38,892 bases of DNA, taken from assembly GCA_021785435.1 (NCBI GenBank), contig JAJYFE010000022.1, positions 1-38,892 on the forward strand. The letters run 5' to 3'. Positions 16,342 to 26,209 of the stretch are shown here, one piece after another. This DNA comes from Planctomycetota bacterium (GTDB lineage Bacteria > Planctomycetota > Phycisphaerae > WQYP01). Position numbers and translations under genes: made by a program. Numbering within the stretch: position 1 is the first letter of the stretch; every line of letters starts with the position of its first letter. The notes under the pieces are model-generated. The model saw only the letters and a program-made list of their open reading frames with translations. It was not told the origin of the DNA and ran no database searches.

Positions 16342-17310
16342 ATGGATGATAAATCCCGCCCTCTGCATATCACCGTCCTGGCCGGCGGCATTTCCGCCGA
16401 GCGCGACATATCGCTGCTCAGCGGCAACCAGATTGCCGCGGCCTTACGGCGCCGCGGCCACCAGGTGACGTTGGCGGATATTGCGCCGGATGACCTTTCC
16501 GCGCTGCAGCATCGCCCCTGTGATCTGATTTTTCCCGCGCTGCACGGTTTGTTCGGTGAGGACGGCGCGCTGCAGGAAATTCTGGAGCGGCGCGGCATTC
16601 CCTTTGTCGGTTCCGGCTCCGTTGCGTCGCGCCTGGCGATGGATAAAATTGACACCAAAATCGCCCTCGCCGCGCATGGCCTTCCCACCCCGGCCTGGCA
16701 GACGGTTCAGGCCCTGCCGGCCGAGACCTGGACCCCTGACGCCAGGATCGGTCTGCCCTGCGTAATCAAGCCAGTGGCCGAGGGCAGCAGCGTCGGTTGT
16801 CGGATCTGCCGCGACGCGGAGGAGGCGCGGGCCCACCTGCAGCGGACGTTGCCGCGTTATGGCCGCATGTTGGTGGAAAAATTTATCGAAGGCCTGGAAT
16901 TGACCGTGGGGGTTCTGGACGCAGCGGCGTTACCGGCGATACATATTCATCCCCGCGCTGATTTTTACGATTACAACGCCAAGTATGTCCGTGCGGATAC
17001 GGAATATCATTTTGTCATCGACCTGCCGGCGGCGGTGCTCGAAGCGGTCCGGAACTTGGCGCTGCGCACGTATCAGGTGGTCGCAGCGCGGCATTTGGCG
17101 CGGGTGGATGTGATGGTCGACCGTCGCACCCTGGAGCCGTTTATCCTGGAGATTAATACCCTGCCCGGATTCACCAGCCATTCGCTGGTGCCCAAGGCCG
17201 CCGCCCATGCCGGCGTGCCCTTTGATGAGCTTTGCGATCGTCTGGCTCGAATGGCCCTGGCCAATGGCTGTCCCTCTAGTCCCCGACCGGGCGGGGCTTC
17301 CCGAAAATAA
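16342..17310 (+). CDS. ddl: D-alanine--D-alanine ligase
   Basis: A 322-residue ATP-grasp enzyme that makes the D-Ala-D-Ala dipeptide for peptidoglycan. The N-terminal motif VLAGGISAERDISLLSG is diagnostic. The ATP-grasp signatures CVIKPVAEGSSVG, KFIEGLELTVGVLD and FILEINTLPGFTSHSLVP follow in order, with the metal-binding Glu and Asn in EIN. ATG 16342 lies 87 bases after murB with GGAG about 10 bases upstream. It is the last gene of the plus-strand cluster and faces the isomerase-like gene tail to tail. Confidence 0.94.
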   Translation: MDDKSRPLHITVLAGGISAERDISLLSGNQIAAALRRRGHQVTLADIAPDDLSALQHRPCDLIFPALHGLFGEDGALQEILERRGIPFVGSGSVASRLAMDKIDTKIALAAHGLPTPAWQTVQALPAETWTPDARIGLPCVIKPVAEGSSVGCRICRDAEEARAHLQRTLPRYGRMLVEKFIEGLELTVGVLDAAALPAIHIHPRADFYDYNAKYVRADTEYHFVIDLPAAVLEAVRNLALRTYQVVAARHLARVDVMVDRRTLEPFILEINTLPGFTSHSLVPKAAAHAGVPFDELCDRLARMALANGCPSSPRPGGASRK

Positions 17311-17399
17311 CGACGATAAGATGTCTCGGCCTTTTCGCTTTCCCGGCGCAGCGTCGTTCTTCCGTGCCGTTGCCGCTCCTGTCTCGTACGCCGTTGCTC

Positions 17400-17413
17400 G
17401 TGCTGGCCAGCAC
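17400..17413. terminator. short palindrome between convergent genes
   Basis: GTGCTGGCCAGCAC is a perfect palindrome in the 120-base gap between ddl (plus) and the isomerase-like gene (minus). Its position suits a bidirectional end point, but the stem has no loop spacer and no T-run, so a protein-binding site is equally possible. Confidence 0.25.
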
Positions 17414-17430
17414 CGTTCGTGCGTCAGCCG

Positions 17431-18813
17431 TCAGATAGCGTCCTGGCGCGAACAGCCAACGGGGATTTTGAGCAGATACCGCAGCAGTATCTCCAGCGCT
17501 TCGGGATGCGCATGCGGCGCGATGGCATAATGCGTATGGATGGACTGGGCCGCGAAAACATCGAAGGCCGGCAAGCGGACCAACCAGCGGCCACGATACC
17601 AGCCCCAGCGCGGATCCTGGCGCGCATCCACCACGTCGCAGGGACCGAATAGATCGATTCGCTCGCACTCTTCCCAAAGCCGCGCCAGCAGCACCGGTTG
17701 CGTCCGCGGGCGCGCCGCCACCATGGACTGGCCGGGCCAGGCGGGCAGCGTCTCGACAATATCGTAGCGCTCCTCCGCCATCATATTACGCGGCAGCGAT
17801 CCCGCGGTGGAAAAATGGGCCACCACGGCGCACTGGTCCTGGCGGCATTGTTCATAGTCGGCCCGCTGTTGTTCGGGCGTGTAGGGGCCATCCGGCTGGC
17901 GCTCAAATTCATCCCGATAAGCGGTATAAATATTGCTCATGGTCACCTGCTGGCGCTGGACCGCCGCCAGCAGCATCTCTGTCAGGAGGCACGGCAAATC
18001 GGCCTCTTCCGTGCAGGTAATCCCCTCGTCCTTGAGGATGGCGTAGGTGACATTCGGCATCGCCTTGTGCTCGAAAAGAAACGGGGCGAACTCCTCCACC
18101 CCCAGGGCGTTGGCGCGGGCTTCCGCCAGCAGGGCCTTTTCGGCCTGATAGAGCCGCGCCACGTCCAGAAGGTGGGCCTCCGGTAAATGTGGATCCACGT
18201 TACCAATAAGTGTGCGCCACCAGTGGTTCAATGTTTCACGGGCCGGTTCGTCCGGCACCCGCGCGGCGCGCTGCTGCAGTTCGCCCACCGGCCGCCGGAT
18301 TACGGTTACGCCCAGCCGCTCCAACGCCGCAGCGTCCATCCGCTTATGGCTGTCTTGTTCCCCCTCGTTCCGCGCGGGCGCGGTGCACAAAAGCACACGA
18401 CTTAACCGCAGCTGCCGGCGCGCCGCGACCGCCCGGATTGATGCGGCGATGCTGGCCGGACGGTCGGCGGGCAACACCACCGCGCCCCGGCGCTGCAACT
18501 GATGTCGCAGCGGCGCCTGATACGGATGAAAGACCAGCGCCGGATCCGCCAGCAGCATCGGGGCGGCCGCCCGCGCCAAAGAGGCCGCATGGGGCAGTCC
18601 TTTCAGGTCACCGGCGACCAGAATCGCGTCGGCTTTCTCCGCCCGGGCCTTAAAAGTTTCCTCCGGAAACGCCTCCCCCTCCACCGCGAGCGGCTCAATC
18701 CACTGGTGCGGCTCGGGCACCCTTTCATCAAAACACCTTGGCACATCATCCTTGGCGTGCTTCCCAAAACCCACCAGCAAAAGCTTCACCGGTGACGCCA
18801 TCGTTTTCTCCAT
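17431..18813 (-). CDS. L-fucose-isomerase-like protein (FucI/AraA-like fold)
   Basis: A 460-residue cytoplasmic protein. The N-terminus (KLLLVGFGKHAKDDV) and the segment EGITCTEEADLPCLLTEML (264-281) followed by VVAHFSTAGSL (330-340) resemble the substrate/metal-binding Glu, Asp and His segments of L-fucose and L-arabinose isomerase-like proteins, which interconvert aldoses and ketoses with Mn2+. Sequence is diverged, so the substrate is not predictable. It ends the sugar locus, 18 bases after the permease gene. Either ATG 18813 (AGGG upstream) or ATG 18801 (GGAG at 6 bases) could be the start. Confidence 0.6.
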   Translation of the reverse strand: MEKTMASPVKLLLVGFGKHAKDDVPRCFDERVPEPHQWIEPLAVEGEAFPEETFKARAEKADAILVAGDLKGLPHAASLARAAAPMLLADPALVFHPYQAPLRHQLQRRGAVVLPADRPASIAASIRAVAARRQLRLSRVLLCTAPARNEGEQDSHKRMDAAALERLGVTVIRRPVGELQQRAARVPDEPARETLNHWWRTLIGNVDPHLPEAHLLDVARLYQAEKALLAEARANALGVEEFAPFLFEHKAMPNVTYAILKDEGITCTEEADLPCLLTEMLLAAVQRQQVTMSNIYTAYRDEFERQPDGPYTPEQQRADYEQCRQDQCAVVAHFSTAGSLPRNMMAEERYDIVETLPAWPGQSMVAARPRTQPVLLARLWEECERIDLFGPCDVVDARQDPRWGWYRGRWLVRLPAFDVFAAQSIHTHYAIAPHAHPEALEILLRYLLKIPVGCSRQDAI

Positions 18814-18831
18814 GGGGTTCCCTTTCGCCTT

Positions 18832-20247
18832 TCACGTATTCCGATACACGCCTTTTCGCCAGCTCCGATAGATCAGGAAGAAGCCACCGGCGGCCATAAA
18901 TTCACCCACAGCCGGCCAGAGAAAACTATATTGATAATTGTGCACGTGATCCAGCATTACCCCCGCGAGCGGCGCGAGGATCATACAAAAAATGCTCTGC
19001 GCTAACACACTGGCCGAACAGAATTGCCCCAGCTTGGCCCGCGGGTACACCTCCACAGTCAGCACGCTCACGGCGATGCTCCACGCCGCGATCATAATGT
19101 TGATGGCGGATAAAAATATCAGCATGGTCAGCCTGTTGTGCAAAAAGAAAAATGCCCCCAAGTTGGCCGCCCCCCACAGCAGCGTCAGGGGCGCCATCGC
19201 CCGGACGGCGCCGACACGATCGAGAAAGGCCCCCAAGGGGTAGGCCAATCCCGCTGCGATCAGCGGTGGGATGGCCAGAATCGGGCCGATCGTGCCCAAC
19301 TTCATGTGCATCTGGTAATGATACAAAAATATCTGGAAACCGTTGGCCGCGTTGCTCAACTGGTACACCATGAACGTGCCAAAAACCAGAAGATACCGTT
19401 TCCGCGAAAAACAGTCCTGGAAATAACCGACGGTGGCCCGCGTAAAGCCGGCCACCAGCCCGCTTTTTCTGGGCGGCGCGGGCGGATAGTCGCCTTCTTT
19501 GACCCTCCATACGGTCAACAGGTAAAGCACCGCAAAGACCGCCGCTACCCCGGCGAACAGGGCTTTCATATGCTTATCCGCCAGACCCAGCAGAAACATG
19601 TTCCACAGCACCGCCGCCAACGTTGAAACGATTTTGCTCAGCGAATAAAAGCGGGCCAGGACCGGCTCCGGCACCACATCCCAGTAGTAATAGCTGAAGA
19701 TCGCCAGCAGCGTGCTGTTAAAGGCGGCGAAGGCCGCCCACACCATCCCGACAAAAATACACACGCCCAGCGCCTGATGCTGCGCAAAAATCCGCTGCAC
19801 CCAGGCGATGGCGCTGGCCGCATGAAATAAATCCGGCGCCCACGGAATCAGGGTCAGGAAAATCGCGCACGGCGGCGTGGCGATGGCCAGGAACGGCCGG
19901 CGCCGACCGCAGCGCGTCCGGGTGCGGTCCGACCATGTGCTCACCACGGGGTTAACGATCATCGTCAGCGGCACCAATACAGTGCCGAGCACTGAAATCT
20001 CGGCATTCGAGGCGCCATGATTTTTCAGGAGAATGGGAATAAGTCCCTGCACCTGTTCCATCAGCATCAGGATCAGGTCATTCCACATCAGGTAAAAAAA
20101 CAGGATGAACAGCGCCGCCCTGGTGTAGCGCAGCGTGCCGACGGAAAATATTTTCGGTCCCGGGTCGCGGGCGGGGACGTCCGCGACACCGGCGCCGGGC
20201 GCGGGCAAGGGCGGATCTGATAAATCTCCGGGAGCCATGGAGCCCAT
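18832..20247 (-). CDS. MFS sugar permease, GPH/SLC45-like
   Basis: A 471-residue integral membrane protein with about twelve hydrophobic segments after a ~35-residue cytoplasmic tail. The loop 2-3 motif VSTWSDRTRTRCGRRRPF is the signature of glycoside-pentoside-hexuronide and SLC45/sucrose-type sugar:cation symporters. It probably imports the oligosaccharide or uronide released by the exported enzymes of this locus. The start overlaps the upstream operon tightly: the stop of the 751-residue hydrolase lies 8 bases before ATG 20247 and forms part of its SD region. No periplasmic binding protein is nearby, consistent with a secondary transporter. Confidence 0.85.
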   Translation of the reverse strand: MGSMAPGDLSDPPLPAPGAGVADVPARDPGPKIFSVGTLRYTRAALFILFFYLMWNDLILMLMEQVQGLIPILLKNHGASNAEISVLGTVLVPLTMIVNPVVSTWSDRTRTRCGRRRPFLAIATPPCAIFLTLIPWAPDLFHAASAIAWVQRIFAQHQALGVCIFVGMVWAAFAAFNSTLLAIFSYYYWDVVPEPVLARFYSLSKIVSTLAAVLWNMFLLGLADKHMKALFAGVAAVFAVLYLLTVWRVKEGDYPPAPPRKSGLVAGFTRATVGYFQDCFSRKRYLLVFGTFMVYQLSNAANGFQIFLYHYQMHMKLGTIGPILAIPPLIAAGLAYPLGAFLDRVGAVRAMAPLTLLWGAANLGAFFFLHNRLTMLIFLSAINIMIAAWSIAVSVLTVEVYPRAKLGQFCSASVLAQSIFCMILAPLAGVMLDHVHNYQYSFLWPAVGEFMAAGGFFLIYRSWRKGVYRNT

Positions 20248-20255
20248 GCGATACC

Positions 20256-22511
20256 CTATTTGTCCCGTGGCCGGGCAGTCTTAACCGAGGCAGTGTCCTC
20301 CAAGGCTGCTATGGCGTTCCGCCACGCCGGCCAAGCGTCCCGGCACATCCGGGCCAGATTCGCCCGCTGGCTGGGCCCACGCACCCGGGCCGCGTAGGCC
20401 TGCAAGGCGGTTTCAAACGGCACACGCCGCAGCAACGACAGCGCCCGTCGCGCTACCGCCGCGGCGTGGGGACCGGCGCCGTTTTCGCGGTGCCACAGGG
20501 CTTCGGCCCGCAGCGCTTCCACCGCGCCGCCCGGCTTAAGCAACCGGGCGGCGGCGTCATAGCCCAGGGTGAATTCAATCCACAAGATCAGATCAGCCAG
20601 CCGTCCGCGGCCATTTTCAGGCCATTCACGGGAAGCGGCGTGCCGGCCCAGCGCTTGCAAACGCCGGCCAATCCGCTCCAGCGTCCGCCGCTTAAGCGGG
20701 CCTGGTTCGCCAAACGCCAAAGCCCATTCCAAGGTGAACAGGGTCCAGTCAAATTTGGGCAGCAACTCATAGACGGAAGCGGTGTGGTTGATCACCGCCT
20801 GGCGCGCGGCCCAGGCCGCCTGGCGCAGCCCGTCCAAGACGTGGCGATCGCGGTTTCGCACGGCCACCTCCGGCAATGACTCCCAGCGGAACGTCGAGCA
20901 CTCCCCCTGCGGCGACAAGCCGGTCCAACCGGGACCCAACCGTTCCAAATGCCGGTGCACCGCCGCCATCTTCCCGCCCCATTTCGGTCCGTAACAACGG
21001 AAGGAATAATCCGTCCAGAAATCCTGGGTGGTGGTCTCGGCCCAGCCGGCCTGGGCCAGGTAAGCGACTTCCGTCTCCACCTCCACGCCGCTGCGCCAGT
21101 GAATGCCCAGCATCCCCTGGCAGCCTTTGTTAACCGTGTCCCGCCCCAGCGGCTCAATGCTGGCCACGTTGCATTGCGCGTGCCATTGGGAACTATGCGT
21201 GATCCCGTCCGATTCCAGCCAGACGATCGGCCAGCGCTGGCGCCGCGTCGACAGGCGCCCATACGCATCTGCCACATGCGGCGCCACGGGGGGATCTAAA
21301 TTGTCCAGGGCGGAAAATATGACATCTGGCGGTAACAGATGGTCCAGCCCCGGAAAAAACTCCGACAGGTTCATCCAGCGGTCGCCGCCCCAGCCGCTTA
21401 ACACCAGCCGGGTTCGCGGAGCGATCTGCTGCAAGCGTGCATGGGCCAGTCGCACAAATTCCACCAGACGCAGCGCCTCCAACACCCGGCGATCCGAATC
21501 GACATGCCGAAACCATTTTCGATGGATGCGAAACTCGCGCTGCCAGCCCGAGCCTCGCACTGGAATCGGCCAGCCCTGCTGGGCCCACGATTCCGGCTCC
21601 CAAAGGCCCAGGTAATCCGGGCGGTAGACGGTGGCCAGATGCTCGACCTGCGCCAAAAAACGCTCCCGAATGGCCGGCACCTTGGGATTGCCGGGAATTT
21701 CAAAGCCCACGCAGGTGCGGATGCCGCGGCGGCCGGCATGTTCCAAGGCTTTCCGAAACAGTTCCTGGCTGGCCGTGATGCATTCTTCCAGGGTCGTGGT
21801 GGCCAGCACCGCGGGCGGGCCGAAACGCTTCCCCGGAAAGTGTTCCCTGGCCCATTGGGGGAATGCCGTCACATCCACGGCTTCTTCCTGCCAGCCCCAT
21901 ACGTGGTTGCGCCTTACCTTGGCCGGCGCCCAGCCGTCCTTCCAACGATAAGCGCCATGCGGCTCATAGTCGTAGCTGTGGAACATCGCCAGGTTCATCC
22001 GCTGCGCCGCCAACAGATCGAAAAAACGGGCGTAATCGGCGAAGTTCCACGTGGTGGGGCTGTTGGCGAAATTGTGCCAGGGCAGGAGTCCGCGCACCGC
22101 CAACCGGGGATGACACACTTTTCGCCAGCCCGGCGGAAATTCAGTTCGCCATGGCCGGGGCGGAATAGCTTCTCCACCGAGATAGAATCCGCAGCCCAAT
22201 TCCCCCAATAAGCCGAACAAGCCGTTGACAAATCCCTTTTCCGTGCGCGCCGCCACGCCCACGCCGCGCCGGTCGCTTCCCGCCGCCGCCAGCAAATAGC
22301 CTTCGTCGCCGAGGCTTTCCACGCCCGCCGGGAGCCATTCTTGCCGCCGCTCGCCCCAACGCAGCGACCAGATCCGGCCTGGCTCAATCCCGCGGCTCGG
22401 CGCCGCGCCAAACCAACGTTGCCAGAGGCGCGTAAATTGTTCCACACCCCACTGGGCCAGGGCGCCGCCAGGTTCCGATCCAGTCCAAGTCAATTCGAGC
22501 ATAGTTGGCAT
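20256..22511 (-). CDS. putative glycoside hydrolase, GH67/GH20-like architecture
   Basis: A 751-residue protein without a signal peptide, so probably cytoplasmic. The N-terminal 140 residues look like the GH20b/GH67-N accessory domain: EGYLLAAAGSDRRGVGVAA then NGLFGLLGELGCGFY. The barrel opens with AVRGLLPWHNFANSP, reads LAAQRMNLAMFHSYDYEP, and has possible catalytic acids at GLWEPESW and CVGFEIPGNP. A helical domain follows to the C-terminus. This order is typical of alpha-glucuronidase- and galacturonidase-like enzymes that trim uronic acids from short oligosaccharides. I cannot fix the family. The ATG has GAGG close upstream; an ATG three codons later is possible. Confidence 0.65.
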   Translation of the reverse strand: MPTMLELTWTGSEPGGALAQWGVEQFTRLWQRWFGAAPSRGIEPGRIWSLRWGERRQEWLPAGVESLGDEGYLLAAAGSDRRGVGVAARTEKGFVNGLFGLLGELGCGFYLGGEAIPPRPWRTEFPPGWRKVCHPRLAVRGLLPWHNFANSPTTWNFADYARFFDLLAAQRMNLAMFHSYDYEPHGAYRWKDGWAPAKVRRNHVWGWQEEAVDVTAFPQWAREHFPGKRFGPPAVLATTTLEECITASQELFRKALEHAGRRGIRTCVGFEIPGNPKVPAIRERFLAQVEHLATVYRPDYLGLWEPESWAQQGWPIPVRGSGWQREFRIHRKWFRHVDSDRRVLEALRLVEFVRLAHARLQQIAPRTRLVLSGWGGDRWMNLSEFFPGLDHLLPPDVIFSALDNLDPPVAPHVADAYGRLSTRRQRWPIVWLESDGITHSSQWHAQCNVASIEPLGRDTVNKGCQGMLGIHWRSGVEVETEVAYLAQAGWAETTTQDFWTDYSFRCYGPKWGGKMAAVHRHLERLGPGWTGLSPQGECSTFRWESLPEVAVRNRDRHVLDGLRQAAWAARQAVINHTASVYELLPKFDWTLFTLEWALAFGEPGPLKRRTLERIGRRLQALGRHAASREWPENGRGRLADLILWIEFTLGYDAAARLLKPGGAVEALRAEALWHRENGAGPHAAAVARRALSLLRRVPFETALQAYAARVRGPSQRANLARMCRDAWPAWRNAIAALEDTASVKTARPRDK

Positions 22512-22688
22512 TCACCTCTGAACGATTCCGGGTGGGGCCCTACGCCGCCTCGGCGTGGCTTGAAGTTGGTGGGAATCGGTTTCCGCGCTCTCGGCGTTGG
22601 CGGCGACCAAACGGATATTCCGTGTTGGACCGAGCATCGATAGCCTCTACCGTAGATGATGCGTTCATCGTGGTTGGACCGTGCGCGA

Positions 22689-24749
22689 TCACGAACGGGC
22701 CAAGCTCCCACCGGTGGGTGCGGCCAGGTCCGCTTCCAAAATATGCTGCGCTGTGGGATAGTTGGGCGATCCGATGTAGTCCGGACGATAGGCGAGGCGC
22801 TGTTGCTTCACGCGCCGGCCATCGGGAAACAGCTTAGTCAACTTTGGATTCAGTCCCGTCGCGGCCAGTTTCACCCGTGGTTCAATTTGGCCGTCAATGG
22901 CCATGAACCGCACCGTCCCGGCGGCTGCCGAGTCAACGATCTGCAGCTCCCCATGGCGGCTCTGGTAGCGACTGGTGCGATAGAAACAATGGTAGAATTC
23001 CCAAGTGCAGGCCAGGCACTCTTTTCGGAATCGGGCGAAGGTGTCACATTCGGTGCGGGAAGCGATTTCAAGCACGTAGCCGTAATCCGTCCATTCGCGA
23101 AACTTTTGATCGACTTTCACCGTACGGCCGTCGATCAGCGGAGCCTCGAGGCGTAAGTATGTATGCTTGACCACGCGGTGCACCGGCATTTTCCTTTCCT
23201 GCACCATGGCGCTGACACGCACCCCCACGTACACCTTGCTGAAGCGCAGGAAATGCCAGTCGTTTTCTTCAACTATCTCTTCGGGCATATGCAAGAACGT
23301 GCCGAAAATAACACTGAATTTAAGCGCTGATACTTCTTTATCCAGCAGGGCCGGTCCTAACGCCCCCAGCACCAGGGCTGAGCCGCCTTGTTGGAGACTA
23401 TGGTAATGCCCGACGTCGTTGACATTGCCTACTTCAGCCATCTGGCCGCCGGGCGCGGGCTCCCAATCGCCCTGGTCGAGTGAGCCGGCCATCGTCTTGT
23501 GCCAGATGGGGATGCGGTCTCGCCACGAACGCGGCCGGGCTGTGCGCCCCAGCACCGCGTGTAGGGTGGCCTGCTGACCGGCTTGATCGAACCAGGTATC
23601 CGAGGTTGTCGCCAGAGCGTATAAGGGCTGATGGTATGCCCGGGTCTGAATTTCCTTCACGCCGCCCAGCAGACCGGCTTGGCCGGCGTCCGTGGTGGCA
23701 TACATCGCATAAGGATAGCGGCGCGGCGCCCGGGCGAAATCCCGCACGCCAACGGTTACGACGCCCGGCACGCCCCCCTTGGTATTCGCGTCGGTGGCGG
23801 CGGAACGCTTCGGTTCCAGTAGCGAATAGGTCGGTGCGAACAGCTCCGCGAATTGGGCTACCCCGAAGGCAAAATTCCGGCCATGGTGGATATGACCTTC
23901 AAATGTCGCGGCATTTTCCAGCGCCTCAATGGGGTTGATGCACAGCGGATCGCCCGTCAGATACCACATGAGGGTGTTCATATTGGACAGCGTTTCGGTC
24001 AGGTCGGCGGTGTAGGCCCGGGACATGGCCCCGCCGATGGCTCCCGTACGCCGGTGCCAATGGCCAAAGATGTCCAGCAGAATGCGGTTGGCGCAGGCGA
24101 CCGCCATCTCCCGCGCCGCCGCGTGCGTGCTCAGTTCCGCCACATCCATCAGGCAGGTCAAGGTGATCGGCGTGTAGGTGCCGCTGGTGTATTCGCTTAA
24201 CAGGCCGCGCCGTTCGAAGTGGGCGCACAGGCCCTCCAGATGAAATAACCCTTGATCGGTATAATCCTTGCGGTTCAGCACCTGGCCCGCCAGCAGCATG
24301 GCACGGACCGAGAGCGCGGGCATATTGTCGTTGTAACCATGGAAAATGAAATCATTCGCTCCGGAGCACGTTACCCGTCCGCCTTCGCGCACCACGAATC
24401 GATCAAGATGCGCCTCGGAGCGCTTAATGAGATCCTTGGCCATGCGCGGCCTCTCTCGCACCAGATTCACCGCGATCGCCGAGGTTGTGAAAACATCCCA
24501 GCCGCTCCAAGCCTTTGCGGCGCCGTAAACGACGTTGGCAAGCTCTCGTTCCGCGGCGTCCGGCGAGGAAACCAGGGCTGGGTAAATCCAAAAGGGAATC
24601 CGGGGATCATCTTCCGTTGCCGGCCGATAAGTACCATCCTGCTTAAACAGCCGCCCCATATTCCGACGGGCAAAACAATAATACTCTTGTTTCCGTGCCG
24701 CCATAGCCTGCGGCTCAAAAGCCATCCCGTGGGTAACAGTCTTTTGCAT
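22689..24749 (-). CDS. 686-residue protein of the sugar locus, family not recognised
   Basis: Soluble, without a signal peptide or membrane segment. The first ~330 residues are mainly helical with repeated aromatic/acidic loops (for example SGANDFIFHGYNDNMPALS and WYLTGDPLCINP), suggesting an alpha/alpha toroid as in glucuronyl hydrolases, polysaccharide lyases and epimerases. The second half (from about 400) is beta-rich with many Trp and His, as in the sandwich domains that follow such toroids. I infer a carbohydrate-active enzyme acting on an acidic sugar but see no motif that proves it. GGAGG lies 5 bases before ATG 24749. It sits between the 474-residue unknown and the GH67/GH20-like gene in the same transcript. 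Confidence 0.55.
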   Translation of the reverse strand: MQKTVTHGMAFEPQAMAARKQEYYCFARRNMGRLFKQDGTYRPATEDDPRIPFWIYPALVSSPDAAERELANVVYGAAKAWSGWDVFTTSAIAVNLVRERPRMAKDLIKRSEAHLDRFVVREGGRVTCSGANDFIFHGYNDNMPALSVRAMLLAGQVLNRKDYTDQGLFHLEGLCAHFERRGLLSEYTSGTYTPITLTCLMDVAELSTHAAAREMAVACANRILLDIFGHWHRRTGAIGGAMSRAYTADLTETLSNMNTLMWYLTGDPLCINPIEALENAATFEGHIHHGRNFAFGVAQFAELFAPTYSLLEPKRSAATDANTKGGVPGVVTVGVRDFARAPRRYPYAMYATTDAGQAGLLGGVKEIQTRAYHQPLYALATTSDTWFDQAGQQATLHAVLGRTARPRSWRDRIPIWHKTMAGSLDQGDWEPAPGGQMAEVGNVNDVGHYHSLQQGGSALVLGALGPALLDKEVSALKFSVIFGTFLHMPEEIVEENDWHFLRFSKVYVGVRVSAMVQERKMPVHRVVKHTYLRLEAPLIDGRTVKVDQKFREWTDYGYVLEIASRTECDTFARFRKECLACTWEFYHCFYRTSRYQSRHGELQIVDSAAAGTVRFMAIDGQIEPRVKLAATGLNPKLTKLFPDGRRVKQQRLAYRPDYIGSPNYPTAQHILEADLAAPTGGSLARS

Positions 24750-24784
24750 CGAAGCCTCCGCCCGGCCAGGGCGGGTCCATAGCC

Positions 24785-26209
24785 CTATGGCCGATACCGC
24801 TCCAAGCCAATATCCAGATTGGTCAGGCCTCCGGATCCGCTGCCATCCAGAACCAGCTCCACCGTGACGAGATGGGCTTCGTCCGGCTCGGCAAATATTA
24901 TTTCAGGCACTTCGATCTCCTTCCACCGGACTGTGGTTCCCGTCAGGGGAGGCGATTCGGCCACCCGCACCAACCGGTATCCCGGTTGGGGCCGCCATTG
25001 AAAATCTTCCACCCGCACCCGCAGGAAGAATCCTTTTCCGCTCACCCTGTCGGTGCGCCCCAGCGCCCGCAGTCGCAACCGGTGTCCAGCCGGCGCGTGC
25101 GAGGGCGGCGCCGCGGCCCAAACGGTTTCGCGGACCGCCTGCTGCGTGATCCGCAACGCACCTTGCCCCTTCGGCCCACCCTCTGGTTCCCATACTTTCT
25201 CCGGCGGCGCCGGCCGAAACGCGGAGGCCTCGTCGGATTCATCCACACGCGCCGAACTGCGAAACTCATTACATCCCAACGTCAGCCGCGGATACTGGAA
25301 TCGCCGATAGTCGGCGGCGGTTACCGGCACCCGTCGCGCCCGCCCGGCCAATTCCGCCCCTGCGGTTCGGTCCAGATATAAAATTCGGTAGCGCCACAGA
25401 TATTCCGCGCCCGGTTCGATTCTGGTCGGTACATGGGACCCGCAATGCAGATCGTAGTACATATCGCAGATGCCCCAGTAAGGCTCGAGCGAGCATTCCT
25501 CCACCATCACGACCGGATTAAGATCTTCCAGGAAGAAACCGGCCTGGGCGCCCGCGGCAAAGCGTAACGATTGCATCTTGCCGGCGGCCCAATAGTGCAG
25601 TTGGTGCTGATGGGGAAAATGCCACACGACGCCTGCGCGGTCCGTCAGCAGTGTGCGGCTGAAACGCTTGCGGCCGGCCTGCAGGAAACATAAGCCGGTA
25701 TTGGCAGGTAAAACATTATTGTATTCTATCCACGCCAGCTTCAGCTCGTGCTGGTCGGCACACCGCTCGGGCGGCGCGCGAGGCACGGGTTCCAATGCCA
25801 CGGGCTGTGCCGACACCTGTCGCAGGCGCGTTTCCAACGCCCATTCGTACCGGCCTGTAGCGCCCAGCGTGATTATCGCTCGATGGAATCCGGCAAATCG
25901 GCCGTCCGAGCTGGCGGACTCGGCCTCGATGGCGGCCCGCACCCCATGGTCGGACACCGCGAAGCGAAAGGGAGGGCGGCTTACGGCGGCCGGCTCCGGC
26001 AGATGCAAAGTGAATTTTAAGCCCCTTACGGTGGCCAAATGCGTTTCCTTGAGGATGCTGGTCAGCAACTCTCCCCCCTGCTGCGGTGAGGGCAACAGCC
26101 AATCCACATTTCCCTGGGGCGTGATCAGCGCCACCGTCCGATCGCCATCGTTAAGAACGAAACAATCCAGATTGATCCGGTGAAAGGTGAAATGCGGTTG
26201 ATGGGCCAC
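24785..26209 (-). CDS. 474-residue protein of the sugar locus, family not recognised
   Basis: Soluble and beta-rich. GTG 26209 is chosen because AGGAGAGG precedes it by 7 bases; the longer frame to 26368 is low-complexity. The N-terminus reads FHRINLDCFVLNDGDRTVALI. A middle stretch, YWGICDMYYDLHCGSHVPTRI, is rich in Cys, Tyr and His, and the last ~150 residues look like a lectin- or CBM-type sandwich (RVRVEDFQWRP, VTVELVLDGSGSGG). A sugar-binding or hydrolytic role is inferred from its neighbours only. It lies 35 bases ahead of the 686-residue gene and 204 bases behind the CBM-like gene. Confidence 0.55.
   Translation of the reverse strand: MAHQPHFTFHRINLDCFVLNDGDRTVALITPQGNVDWLLPSPQQGGELLTSILKETHLATVRGLKFTLHLPEPAAVSRPPFRFAVSDHGVRAAIEAESASSDGRFAGFHRAIITLGATGRYEWALETRLRQVSAQPVALEPVPRAPPERCADQHELKLAWIEYNNVLPANTGLCFLQAGRKRFSRTLLTDRAGVVWHFPHQHQLHYWAAGKMQSLRFAAGAQAGFFLEDLNPVVMVEECSLEPYWGICDMYYDLHCGSHVPTRIEPGAEYLWRYRILYLDRTAGAELAGRARRVPVTAADYRRFQYPRLTLGCNEFRSSARVDESDEASAFRPAPPEKVWEPEGGPKGQGALRITQQAVRETVWAAAPPSHAPAGHRLRLRALGRTDRVSGKGFFLRVRVEDFQWRPQPGYRLVRVAESPPLTGTTVRWKEIEVPEIIFAEPDEAHLVTVELVLDGSGSGGLTNLDIGLERYRP

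Noticed and set aside
20256..22511. Calling the 751-residue hydrolase a definite alpha-glucuronidase
   Set aside because: Architecture fits GH67/GH20-like enzymes but the catalytic residues could not be fixed by eye.
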